Shown: positions 1 to 6,783, counted from the stretch's first letter. The stretch: DNA of 6,965 bases from SAR86 cluster bacterium (GCA_013204195.1 JABMOJ010000358.1:1-6965), one strand, 5' to 3'. A program made the numbers and translations. Notes: generated by a model from the letters alone, not told the origin.

Positions 1-1937
1 GAATTCGAGAGATTGAATTTATCATTCAGGCTTTGCAATTGATCTGGGGCGGGCGTGAAAGTCAATTGCAGGAGCGGCAAATACTCAAGGCGATGACGCT
101 AATTGCCGCTGGTGATTTTTTGCCTGCCGAGGAAGTTCATCAATTGCGTGAAGCCTATTGTTTTTTGCGTAATAGTGAACACGTCATTCAGGCAGAGAAA
201 GATCGTCAGACGCAGAGATTGCCGTCAGCCACGCTCTCGCAGCAACGTTTGGCGATTGCTATGGGGTATTCAAATTACCCAGAGTATTATTTGGCACTGA
301 CGGGTTATAGGGACAGTGTGATCTCGATTTTCTCGCGGTTCATGTCATCGAATAATGCCGAAGAAGAGTCGTCCAAGACAGATCATTTGTTCTGGGCGAA
401 GATCTGGCGAGAGCCGGAAATGAAAGATGGGCTAGATATTTTAACGGAGTATGGATTTCTTCGCGCCCATGAAGTGGTCAGAAATTTGCAGGACCTTAGT
501 CGACGAATCAATGTTCATGATATGGAGGAACTTGGCATTGAGCGTCTCGATCGACTGATGCCTATATTGATGCGTTTAGCGGCGCGAGAAAAGGATCCGG
601 ACCGGACTCTGGCGCGCCTGTTGCCGATTATTGAACAGATTGCTCGTCGCAGCACCTACATTGTCTACTTGTTGGAAAACATGGATGCACTCCGGCGGAT
701 GACCAATCTATGCGGTATGAGCTCTTGGGTGGCTGATCATCTGGCGGCGATGCCGATACTACTGTACGAATTGTCGGATCGTCAGACCCATGAGGCGGTC
801 TTTGATAAAGCGCAACTGGCGCTTGAGCTTCGCGAGCAACTTGCCACGACGGAGTCGGATGATCTGGAGATGCAAATGGATTTGCTCCGTCAATTCAAGA
901 CGGGCGCAATACTCAAAGTCGCCGTGCTGGAGTTGTCGGACATGCTGCCGTTGATGAAGGCCTCAGATGCATTGACGGCGATTGCTGAAGTCGTTTTGGA
1001 CCAAGCTGTTGAGCTGGCGTGGCAGAATATGCTCGAGCGCTTTGGTGAGCCCTGTGACAGCGACAATGTGCCGCAGGGTTGCCGGTTTGCCATTATCGCC
1101 TATGGTAAGTTAGGGGGTTTTGAGTTGGGTTATGGTTCCGATCTTGACCTCGTGATGCTGGTGGATGTGGATCAGCAAGGCGCGACGAATGGTGAAAAGG
1201 CCATTGATAACGGCGTATTCTTTCATCGCCTGGCACAGCGAGTTATCCATATTTTGACGCGCTATACTCGCTTCGGTACGGTTTATGAAATCGACCTGCG
1301 CTTGCGCCCGTCAGGTAATAAGGGGCCGCTGGTGAGTACTTTTAGCGCCTACGAGCGCTACCTGGGCGAGGTGGCCTGGACCTGGGAGCATCAAGCGTTG
1401 GTGCGCTCACGGTTTGTTGCGGGCCATCCAGCGATGCAGGCTAAGTTCGATAACCTTCGTGCGACGATCCTTCAGCGTCCGCGAGATCGGGCAGCGTTGC
1501 GCCATGATGTCGTGAGTATGCGCGAGAAAATGCGAGTTCATCTCGACAGTGAATCCACAGAAGCCACTGGGCGGCGAGGGGGCTCAGAACCTGAATCCGG
1601 TGATGCGGTGCTTGTCTCAGGATTTGACTTGAAGCACGGAGCTGGCGCCATCGTTGATATTGAATTTATGGTGCAGTTTTGGGTGTTGGCCCTTTCTCAC
1701 GAGCATCCGGAGGTGGCTCGCTGGTCTGATAAGGTGCGTTTGTTAGAGGCTCTCGAAGTGATTGGCGTACTTAGCGTGGCTGACCAAAAGCTACTGCATG
1801 AGGCCTATCTGGCTTACCGTTCGGCGGTGCATTATCAATGGTTGGGCGGTGAGATGTCGTCTTTCAAGCGGCTGAATCTGTATCGAGATGGTGTCGTCGA
1901 TATCTGGCAACGGTGTATGACGCAAGCCATGGTCTAA
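1..1937 (+). CDS. glnE: Bifunctional glutamine synthetase adenylyltransferase/deadenylase GlnE, 5'-truncated by the window edge
   Basis: GlnE attaches AMP to, and removes it from, glutamine synthetase under control of PII, switching off or restoring ammonia assimilation in the cytoplasm. The reading frame is open from base 3 with no start. Its first visible residues, IREIEFIIQALQLIWGG, match the conserved end of the N-terminal deadenylase nucleotidyltransferase domain, so the gene continues upstream; bases 1-2 can complete the Gly codon expected before this motif. The fragment has 644 residues against about 946 for the E. coli enzyme, so roughly a third is missing, including the first catalytic motif. 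The C-terminal adenylylating domain is complete: YGKLGGFELGYGSDLDLVML with the G-S-D-x-D metal site near residue 380 of the fragment (nt 1131-1148), EIDLRLRPSG near 429-438, and DIEFMVQ near 550. A TTG at 33 could be mistaken for a start but lies inside this motif. About 25 residues encoded by 1548-1622 look like an added loop. The stop is TAA at 1935-1937. Confidence 0.96.
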   Translation, partial: IREIEFIIQALQLIWGGRESQLQERQILKAMTLIAAGDFLPAEEVHQLREAYCFLRNSEHVIQAEKDRQTQRLPSATLSQQRLAIAMGYSNYPEYYLALTGYRDSVISIFSRFMSSNNAEEESSKTDHLFWAKIWREPEMKDGLDILTEYGFLRAHEVVRNLQDLSRRINVHDMEELGIERLDRLMPILMRLAAREKDPDRTLARLLPIIEQIARRSTYIVYLLENMDALRRMTNLCGMSSWVADHLAAMPILLYELSDRQTHEAVFDKAQLALELREQLATTESDDLEMQMDLLRQFKTGAILKVAVLELSDMLPLMKASDALTAIAEVVLDQAVELAWQNMLERFGEPCDSDNVPQGCRFAIIAYGKLGGFELGYGSDLDLVMLVDVDQQGATNGEKAIDNGVFFHRLAQRVIHILTRYTRFGTVYEIDLRLRPSGNKGPLVSTFSAYERYLGEVAWTWEHQALVRSRFVAGHPAMQAKFDNLRATILQRPRDRAALRHDVVSMREKMRVHLDSESTEATGRRGGSEPESGDAVLVSGFDLKHGAGAIVDIEFMVQFWVLALSHEHPEVARWSDKVRLLEALEVIGVLSVADQKLLHEAYLAYRSAVHYQWLGGEMSSFKRLNLYRDGVVDIWQRCMTQAMV

Positions 1938-1960
1938 ACATTGATCCGCTGTGGTCGCCA

Positions 1961-2030
1961 TTGACTAATCTCGTTGGCATAGTCTCATTTGGCATAGTCT
2001 CATTTGGCATAGCTCCATTGGCATAGTCCC
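1961..2030 (+). repeat. Short tandem repeat array, unit about 15 bp
   Basis: Two identical 15-bp units, TTGGCATAGTCTCAT, lie at 1974-1988 and 1989-2003. They are followed by a 14-nt variant (TTGGCATAGCTCCA, 2004-2017) and a 13-nt terminal copy (TTGGCATAGTCCC, 2018-2030). A degenerate copy (TTGACTAATCTCG, 1961-1973) may precede them. Each unit begins with TTGGCA or TTGACT, which resemble a sigma-70 -35 hexamer. The array lies wholly outside genes, directly upstream of the candidate waaF promoter. What it does is unknown; it may simply be a minisatellite produced by replication slippage. Confidence 0.85.
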
Positions 2031-2052
2031 GGCAGAAGAGTCTGTGTAGAAT
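2024..2052 (+). promoter_or_regulatory. Candidate sigma-70 promoter for waaF-waaC
   Basis: TAGAAT at 2047-2052 matches the -10 consensus at five of six positions. At 17-bp spacing the -35 (TAGTCC, 2024-2029) is weak, matching three of six positions. The better -35-like TTGGCA of the last repeat unit (2018-2023) is 23 bp away, which is too far for normal spacing. If used, transcription would begin near 2059 and leave a leader of about 150 nt before the ATG at 2209. The assignment rests on motif matching only. Confidence 0.3.
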
Positions 2053-2208
2053 GGGGCCGGTACGGACATTAGCCGACGGGACCGAAGCGCAATGGCTGAT
2101 CCCTTCGCGAATGACAGATTTTTTACCGGCACCGCCCTGAGGTGAGGCCGATTCATCAATGGGATGGTCGCAGCAGCGCGGCCGCTCTGCCTACAGCGTT
2201 GGTACATT

Positions 2209-3237
2209 ATGTCAGAGACGAATCCGCGGTTACTCGTCGTCAGCCCAGCTTGGGTTGGCGATATGGTGATGGCTCAGACTCTGTATAAGCTGCTGAAACA
2301 ACGTCGGCCGTTGATGGCCATCGATGTGCTGGCGCCACCGGCGACTCTGGCGTTGGTCACGCGCATGCCAGAAGTCGACCAGGCGATTGAGTTTAATGTG
2401 GGGCACGGTCAATTACAGTGGGACTATCGTAAGGCCAGCGCCAGGCGCCTGAAATCTGCAGGTTACGAACAGGCCATCGTGTTACCCAACTCTCTGAAAT
2501 CAGCTTTAGTGCCCTGGTTGGCGGACATCCCGCTGCGGACTGGGTTTCGTGGCGAGTATCGATTCGGGCTGATCAATGATATGCGATTGCTGGACAAGAA
2601 GCGGCTGCCGCGCATGATCGATCGATTCGTCGCTCTGGGAGTGCCGGTGAATGCGCCACAGCCACAGATTGTTTATCCCGAATTAAGCGTGGATGTAGCG
2701 AATCAGGCGCAGTTGCGCGCTAAGCTGGGACTCCAGCAGCCCGGTAATATTCTCGGTCTATGCCCGGGCGCCGAGTTTGGCGATGCCAAACGCTGGCCGG
2801 CTGAGCACTATGCGCGGGTCGCCGAAATGGCCATCAAACAGGGTATGCAGGTCTGGATCTTTGGGGGCCCGGGGGACCAGGCTATTGCGCGACAAATTAC
2901 CGACGCCGTTGCCGGTCATTCCGCGGGGCAGATACGGGACCTGACCGGTAAGACCTCTTTACTGGATGTGATTGACTTGTTGCCGCTGTGTCATCTGGTG
3001 CTATCGAATGATTCCGGCTTGATGCATATAGCCGCAGCGGTGGGTTGCCCGACCGCCGTTGTCTACGGTTCCACCTCACCGGCCTTCACCCCGCCGCTGA
3101 CAGACAAGGTTCACACGCTGTCCCAGCCGCTACCCTGCAGTCCCTGTTTTAAAAGAACCTGTCCACTCGGGCATAAAAATTGTCTGAATCAATTGCTGCC
3201 TGAGCAGTTATCGACCATCGTCAGTCAGTATGCCTGA
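2209..3237 (+). CDS. waaF: ADP-heptose:LPS heptosyltransferase II (WaaF/RfaF)
   Basis: This GT9-family, GT-B fold enzyme transfers the second L-glycero-D-manno-heptose from ADP-heptose onto the first heptose of the LPS inner core, on the cytoplasmic face of the inner membrane. From ATG 2209 it has 342 residues, close to the 348 of E. coli WaaF. Visible motifs are SPAWVGDMVMAQ (residues 12-23, with Asp18 at the position of the catalytic Asp in WaaC), CPGAEFGDAKRWP (185-197, Lys194), DLTGKTSLLDVI, and SNDSGLMHIAAA (266-277), the nucleotide-sugar site. Near the C terminus four cysteines and a histidine cluster (Cys310, Cys313, Cys318, His322, Cys325). An in-frame ATG at 2164 would add 15 residues; 2209 is preferred because WaaF proteins begin only a few residues before the first beta strand. 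Neither start has a strong Shine-Dalgarno sequence; an AGGTGAGG at 2140-2147 lies about 16 nt before 2164. The end overlaps waaC by 8 nt. Confidence 0.94.
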   Translation: MSETNPRLLVVSPAWVGDMVMAQTLYKLLKQRRPLMAIDVLAPPATLALVTRMPEVDQAIEFNVGHGQLQWDYRKASARRLKSAGYEQAIVLPNSLKSALVPWLADIPLRTGFRGEYRFGLINDMRLLDKKRLPRMIDRFVALGVPVNAPQPQIVYPELSVDVANQAQLRAKLGLQQPGNILGLCPGAEFGDAKRWPAEHYARVAEMAIKQGMQVWIFGGPGDQAIARQITDAVAGHSAGQIRDLTGKTSLLDVIDLLPLCHLVLSNDSGLMHIAAAVGCPTAVVYGSTSPAFTPPLTDKVHTLSQPLPCSPCFKRTCPLGHKNCLNQLLPEQLSTIVSQYA

Positions 3238-4276
3238 GCACAGGCCCCTCAAAATCCTGGTGGTCAAGTTGTCTTCGCTGGGGGATGTCATCCATACCTT
3301 AGCGGCAGTAAGCGATGCGGCGGCGGCACTGCCAGGAATCCAGATTGATTGGGTGGTCGAAGAGGCCTTTCAAGAGATTCCGAATCTACATCCGGCCGTG
3401 TCGCGGGTGATTCCCGTGGCGATTAGGCGCTGGCGGCGTAACTGGTGGCAGAGCCGTAGAGAGATTCGCGCCGCGCTACGGGCACTCCGCGAGACGGATT
3501 ATGACTTGGTGATTGATGCGCAAGGCCTGATCAAGAGCGCGATCGTCAGTAGTCTGGCTAAAGGTCGAGTCGTAGGATTGGATCGACAGTCCAGCCGTGA
3601 ACCCCTCGCCAGTTTGACCTATGCACAGGGTTACGCGGTTGCCAGACAACAACATGCCGTCACCCGCCTTCGACAACTGTTCGCCAGTGCCCTGGCCTAC
3701 CCGATGCCGAGCGCCTCGGCGGACTTTGGGTTACGGGCAGAGCAAGTTGCAGCAGCTAGCCAGCCGAAGCGCAACATCCTGTTCTTTCATGGCACTACCT
3801 GGAGCACCAAACATTGGCCGGTGGCGCTCTGGCAACAGCTTGCTGGCCTAGTGAACGCGGCGGGCTATGGCGTACTGTTGCCTCATGGTAATGCCGTAGA
3901 GTTGGCGCGGGCCGAGGCGATCAGGACGACGTCGAGCGATGCGCAGGTATTGCCAAGAATGAGTTTGACGGCGCTGGCGGATTGCCTCGCCGGCGTTAAG
4001 GGTGTGGTGAGCGTTGATACCGGACCGGGCCATCTGGCGGCAGCCATGGACGTGCCGATGGTTAGTTTATTTGGGCCGACAAATCCCCTGCTGACAGCGC
4101 CTTATGGTCAACGCCAATCTGCTATCGCGGCCGATGACTTAGCCTGTATACCCTGCATGAAGAGAGACTGCCAATACTCGGATATCGATGCTGCTCAGGT
4201 CTACCCACCTTGTTTCAGGACCACGACCCCAGCCAAAGTTTGGCAGCGATTATTGGTGCAGATAGCGGCGACTTAG
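3230..4276 (+). CDS. waaC: ADP-heptose:LPS heptosyltransferase I (WaaC/RfaC)
   Basis: WaaC adds the first heptose from ADP-heptose to Kdo of Kdo2-lipid A, at the cytoplasmic face of the inner membrane. The 348-residue product (E. coli: about 320) has the family's N-terminal motif VVKLSSLGDVIHTLAA, with Asp19 aligned to catalytic Asp13 of the E. coli enzyme, then DWVVEEAF, then HGTTWSTKHWP with Lys194 aligned to E. coli Lys192, and finally SVDTGPGHLAAA (Asp263, Gly265, His268) and SLFGPTNP for ADP-heptose binding. The C-terminal part carries CIPCMKRDC (Cys306, Cys309, Cys314) plus Cys328, resembling the cysteine group in the upstream WaaF. The ATG at 3230 lies inside the end of waaF with no clear ribosome binding site of its own, which fits translational coupling. 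The TAG stop (4274-4276) overlaps the stop of the convergent acyltransferase gene. The motifs distinguish it well from WaaF; a WaaC-like heptosyltransferase with another acceptor is the only serious alternative. Confidence 0.94.
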   Translation: MPEHRPLKILVVKLSSLGDVIHTLAAVSDAAAALPGIQIDWVVEEAFQEIPNLHPAVSRVIPVAIRRWRRNWWQSRREIRAALRALRETDYDLVIDAQGLIKSAIVSSLAKGRVVGLDRQSSREPLASLTYAQGYAVARQQHAVTRLRQLFASALAYPMPSASADFGLRAEQVAAASQPKRNILFFHGTTWSTKHWPVALWQQLAGLVNAAGYGVLLPHGNAVELARAEAIRTTSSDAQVLPRMSLTALADCLAGVKGVVSVDTGPGHLAAAMDVPMVSLFGPTNPLLTAPYGQRQSAIAADDLACIPCMKRDCQYSDIDAAQVYPPCFRTTTPAKVWQRLLVQIAAT

Positions 4277-5214
4277 TAGGGCGGTGATTGACCCTCTGGT
4301 CGGGTCTTGAACCGTCGATGCACCCACCAGTATTGTTCTGGGTGCAGGCGCACGGCGGTCTCGACAATCTGGTTAATCCGGGTCGCATCCGTGATCACAT
4401 CCTGAGACGGAAAGTCTGTCAGTGGCGCTGATAGATAGACATCATAATGGTCATCACCGGGGCGCCGGTAATGACTAAAGACCACGACGGGTGCGCCGGT
4501 CAACTGGGCGAATCGACTGGTTGCTGTAATGGTCGCGGCCTGAACGCCGAAGAACGGCACGAACTCAGAGTGCTTGCGGCCGTAATCTTGATCAGCACCG
4601 TACCAGACAACGTGACCCTGTTTGAGGCTCTGCAGGACGCCGCGGACGTCATTGCGCTCGATCGCTCGAGGGAAATTCCTCATCCGACCGCGGGTCATAA
4701 TGGTTTCCAGAAGAGGGTTGGCATTAGCGCGATACATGACGTCCATGTCGATATAGTTGCCGAGCGCCGCGCCACAAAAATCTAAGGTCGACAAGTGCAT
4801 GCCCAGTAATATCACTCCCCGCCCTTGGGCCACTGCCGCATGGAGATGCTCGATGCCGTGGATCGTGGTACGGGCCTGCAAAGCACTGGGATTCCAGATC
4901 CATACTCTTGCTGTTTCGATCAGACTGATACCCACGGAGCGCATGGTCTTGCGGACTAATGCTTGTTGTTTTACTTGACTCAGTTCAGGGAAACATAAAG
5001 CAATATTCACTTCGACAATATGCCGCCGGCGCTGGGCAAGTCGAACGCCGAGGGCGCCAATGCCTGCGCCGATGGCTATTTGCCCACGATGGGGTAGCGC
5101 GGTCACAAGGGCTGCAAGGCCAAAACCAAGCCAGGTTAGCCAATAACGGGGGTGGAGAAATTCGCGACGCAGCAGCGGCGGCAGGTGGTCTGAATTGAGG
5201 GCTGTTTTGGTCAC
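4273..5214 (-). CDS. lpxL: Lipid A late acyltransferase, LpxL/HtrB type
   Basis: This inner-membrane enzyme transfers an acyl chain from acyl-ACP to Kdo2-lipid IVA late in lipid A synthesis; in E. coli LpxL the chain is laurate. The 313-residue protein (E. coli LpxL: 306) starts with a short cytoplasmic stretch and FLHPRYWLTWLGFGLAALV, which combines the LpxL signature HPRYWLTWLG with the single N-terminal membrane anchor (about 27-47). The catalytic HX4D motif is HLSTLD (His140, Asp145). YRANANPLLE (161-170), VVWYGADQDYG (202-212) and the end HRRFKTRPEG (299-308) are typical of LpxL rather than LpxM. Which fatty acid it uses cannot be told from sequence. The start is GTG at 5214: a stop codon lies two codons upstream in frame, and the N terminus aligns with E. 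coli LpxL. A nearby ATG (5221-5219) is out of frame. The gene is convergent with waaC and divergent from hldE. Confidence 0.93.
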   Translation of the reverse strand: MTKTALNSDHLPPLLRREFLHPRYWLTWLGFGLAALVTALPHRGQIAIGAGIGALGVRLAQRRRHIVEVNIALCFPELSQVKQQALVRKTMRSVGISLIETARVWIWNPSALQARTTIHGIEHLHAAVAQGRGVILLGMHLSTLDFCGAALGNYIDMDVMYRANANPLLETIMTRGRMRNFPRAIERNDVRGVLQSLKQGHVVWYGADQDYGRKHSEFVPFFGVQAATITATSRFAQLTGAPVVVFSHYRRPGDDHYDVYLSAPLTDFPSQDVITDATRINQIVETAVRLHPEQYWWVHRRFKTRPEGQSPPY

Positions 5215-5298
5215 AGCTCATTCTACTCTGAATGTGATCGCGCGCTCCAGCAAGATGCCGGTGGCAGGTGTCGGAGCATCTAGTCACGGTACCGATTG

Positions 5299-5307
5299 TG
5301 TTATCAT
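5299..5307 (+). promoter_or_regulatory. Probable extended -10 promoter for hldE
   Basis: TGTTATCAT has the extended -10 form TG-n-TATCAT, with five of six matches to TATAAT. A partial -35 (TAGTCA, 5281-5286, four of six) sits 15 bp upstream of the hexamer; extended -10 promoters tolerate a poor -35. Initiation would fall near 5314, leaving a leader of about 19 nt that still includes the ribosome binding site. It lies in the 118-nt divergent region shared with lpxL. No comparably good promoter was seen for lpxL on the minus strand. Confidence 0.5.
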
Positions 5308-5323
5308 TGAACCCTGAGCGAGT

Positions 5324-5328
5324 GGAGG
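5324..5328 (+). promoter_or_regulatory. Ribosome binding site of hldE
   Basis: GGAGG is four nt before the ATG at 5333. It is the clearest Shine-Dalgarno sequence in the window, slightly closer to the start than usual, and it fixes the hldE start. Confidence 0.75.
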
Positions 5329-5332
5329 TTCG

Positions 5333-6748
5333 ATGAAATTACCCCGATTTGATAAAGCCCGTGTCCTAACCCTGGGGGATGCGATGTTGGATCGTTACTG
5401 GCATGGCAACACCGTGCGGATATCCGCTGAGGCGCCGGTTCCCGTAGTGGACATTACAGAGCGTGAAGACCGATTAGGTGGTGCGGCGAACGTTGCCTTG
5501 AATGTAGCGGCCCTGGGTGCAAGCTCGACCCTGGTGGCGGTTCTGGGTCTCGATGAATCGGCAGAGATTCTCAAGGCCAAGCTGGATTCGGCTGGCATTG
5601 TTGACGCTACCTTGGGTCGCGAGGATTATCAGACGGTCACCAAACTCAGAATAGTCAGCCATGGCCAGCAGATGGTGCGGGCAGATTTCGAGCATATTGT
5701 TGATCTTGAAGCGGCGCCCATGATGCCAGTTTATCTAGCGGCGCTGGCACAGACCGACCTAGTGATTCTGTCAGACTACGATAAGGGCGTGATCAGTGAT
5801 CCGCAGGCGTTTATTCAACAAGCCCGTGCTTTGCACAAGACCATTCTGGTGGATCCGAAATATAAAGATTTTTCCCTATATGCGGGCGCGACATTGATCA
5901 AGCCCAACCGCGTTGAGTTTATGAAGGCGGTGGGTGGCTGGGCGAACGAAGCCGAACTCGTGGTTAAATGTCATGCCATGATCGCAAAACTGGGTCTCGA
6001 GGCGATTCTGGTGACCCGAGACAGCGATGGTTTGACGCTCGTGCAGAAGAATCAACCGGCGATTCATATGCCGGCTCGCAAGCGCGAAGTCTTTGACCTG
6101 AGTGGCGCCGGAGATACCGTCATTGCGACGCTGGGCGCGGCATTAGCCGCAGGCGAGACCTTGCCTGACGCCGTCAATATGGCGAATGTCGCGGCGGGCA
6201 TCGCGGTCAGTAAGCCCGGTATTGTCAGTGTCAGCGGCCCTGAACTGCGGCATGAACTAAGCCGCGATCAGCGGTTTGATAAGGGCATTATGAATGAAGA
6301 CCAGTTATTGCTGGCAGCGTTAGAGGCTCGGGCTCGTGGCGAACGCGTCGTGTTTACCAACGGTTGTTTTGACATCTTGCATGCGGGCCATGTGGACTAT
6401 CTCGCCGAGGCACGGCAACGAGGTGACCGTCTGGTGGTGGCCATCAATAGCGATGAAAGTGTCCACCGACTCAAGGGTGAAGGTCGACCGATTAATACTG
6501 TCGATCGACGCATGGCCATGCTTGCTGGTCTGTCCGCAGTGGACTGGGTCGTGACGTTTGAGCATGACACGCCCTTGGCGCTACTTGAAAAGCTTCGCCC
6601 CGATGTGCTCGTCAAAGGCGGCGATTATGGTATTGAGCAAGTGGTCGGAGGTGACATGGTGCGCGCCTACGGCGGCGAAGTGGCGGTACTAAGTCTGGTA
6701 GAGGACTGCTCAACCACAGCCATCGTCGAGAAAATCCGTAACCTGTAG
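5333..6748 (+). CDS. hldE: Bifunctional D-beta-D-heptose 7-phosphate kinase / D-beta-D-heptose 1-phosphate adenylyltransferase HldE
   Basis: HldE carries out two cytoplasmic steps of ADP-heptose synthesis: phosphorylation of D-glycero-beta-D-manno-heptose 7-phosphate at C1, and, after GmhB removes the 7-phosphate, transfer of AMP from ATP to heptose 1-phosphate. HldD then epimerises the product, which WaaC and WaaF use. At 471 residues it matches the fused E. coli protein (477). The N-terminal ribokinase/PfkB domain (about 1-305) shows GDAMLDRYWHGNTVRISAEA, GGAANVALNVAALGA (from Gly49) and DLSGAGDTV, with Asp261 as the expected catalytic base. The C-terminal nucleotidyltransferase domain (about 330-471) shows FTNGCFDILHAGH with the HxGH motif at 350-353, RLKGEGRP, and VKGGDY (427-432). 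Both active sites look intact. The ATG at 5333 follows a good GGAGG. In E. coli hldE lies directly beside glnE; here the two are separated by waaF, waaC and lpxL. The stop is 16 nt from the stop of the convergent aldo/keto reductase gene. Confidence 0.97.
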   Translation: MKLPRFDKARVLTLGDAMLDRYWHGNTVRISAEAPVPVVDITEREDRLGGAANVALNVAALGASSTLVAVLGLDESAEILKAKLDSAGIVDATLGREDYQTVTKLRIVSHGQQMVRADFEHIVDLEAAPMMPVYLAALAQTDLVILSDYDKGVISDPQAFIQQARALHKTILVDPKYKDFSLYAGATLIKPNRVEFMKAVGGWANEAELVVKCHAMIAKLGLEAILVTRDSDGLTLVQKNQPAIHMPARKREVFDLSGAGDTVIATLGAALAAGETLPDAVNMANVAAGIAVSKPGIVSVSGPELRHELSRDQRFDKGIMNEDQLLLAALEARARGERVVFTNGCFDILHAGHVDYLAEARQRGDRLVVAINSDESVHRLKGEGRPINTVDRRMAMLAGLSAVDWVVTFEHDTPLALLEKLRPDVLVKGGDYGIEQVVGGDMVRAYGGEVAVLSLVEDCSTTAIVEKIRNL

Positions 6749-6760
6749 CCATGTGACTGC

Positions 6761-6783
6761 GGCCTTAGTCAGTGTTTAAGGCC
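6761..6783. terminator. Stem-loop at the convergent ends of hldE and the aldo/keto reductase gene; possible bidirectional terminator
   Basis: GGCCTTA (6761-6767) and TAAGGCC (6777-6783) form a perfect 7-bp inverted repeat with a 9-nt loop, starting 12 nt after the hldE stop. The left arm contains the stop codon of the minus-strand gene. No T-tract follows on either strand, so it is not a standard intrinsic terminator. It may weaken read-through or stabilise the 3' ends, or it may be chance. Confidence 0.3.

Larger units (their letters stand above)
1938..2208 (+). other. Spacer and probable leader between glnE and waaF
   Basis: This stretch of 271 nt holds no convincing gene. Its first part carries a tandem repeat array, followed by a candidate -10 element. 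Two tiny plus-strand reading frames (ATG 2051 to TGA 2140, 29 residues; ATG 2092 to TGA 2145, 17 residues) have no recognisable features. A minus-strand frame of 80 codons reads through the repeats and is probably spurious. In pseudomonads ilvE occupies this position; no ilvE remnant is recognisable here. No intrinsic terminator for glnE is evident, so read-through from glnE into waaF is possible. Confidence 0.6.

Noticed and set aside
1..6. EcoRI site (GAATTC) exactly at the first base
   Set aside because: It may mark a cloned-fragment edge, but the other end is not an EcoRI site and coincidence cannot be excluded. It lies inside glnE coding sequence and has no biological meaning here.
33..1937. 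A complete gene starting at TTG 33
   Set aside because: The frame continues upstream to the window edge and encodes conserved GlnE residues (IREIEFI), so this is a truncated gene, not a short variant.
2083..2124. Possible intrinsic terminator after glnE: CGAAG/CTTCG stem followed by six Ts
   Set aside because: The stem is only 5 bp with a 15-nt loop, and the T-run begins 11 nt beyond it, so the geometry is wrong.
2056..2130. Inverted repeat GCCGGTA / TACCGGC in the waaF leader
   Set aside because: Seven bp with a 61-nt loop is easily expected by chance in a spacer of this size.
1965..2207. Minus-strand frame of 80 codons across the glnE-waaF spacer
   Set aside because: Its C-terminal end is just translation of the tandem repeats, the rest has no recognisable motif, and no ribosome binding site is evident.
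5215..5225. TAGAAT on the minus strand just upstream of lpxL as its -10
   Set aside because: It ends only five nt before the GTG start, leaving no room for a leader, and has no matching -35.
4985..5287. Minus-strand 100-codon frame overlapping the lpxL start
   Set aside because: It is out of frame with lpxL over the conserved LpxL N terminus, so it is a shadow of that gene.
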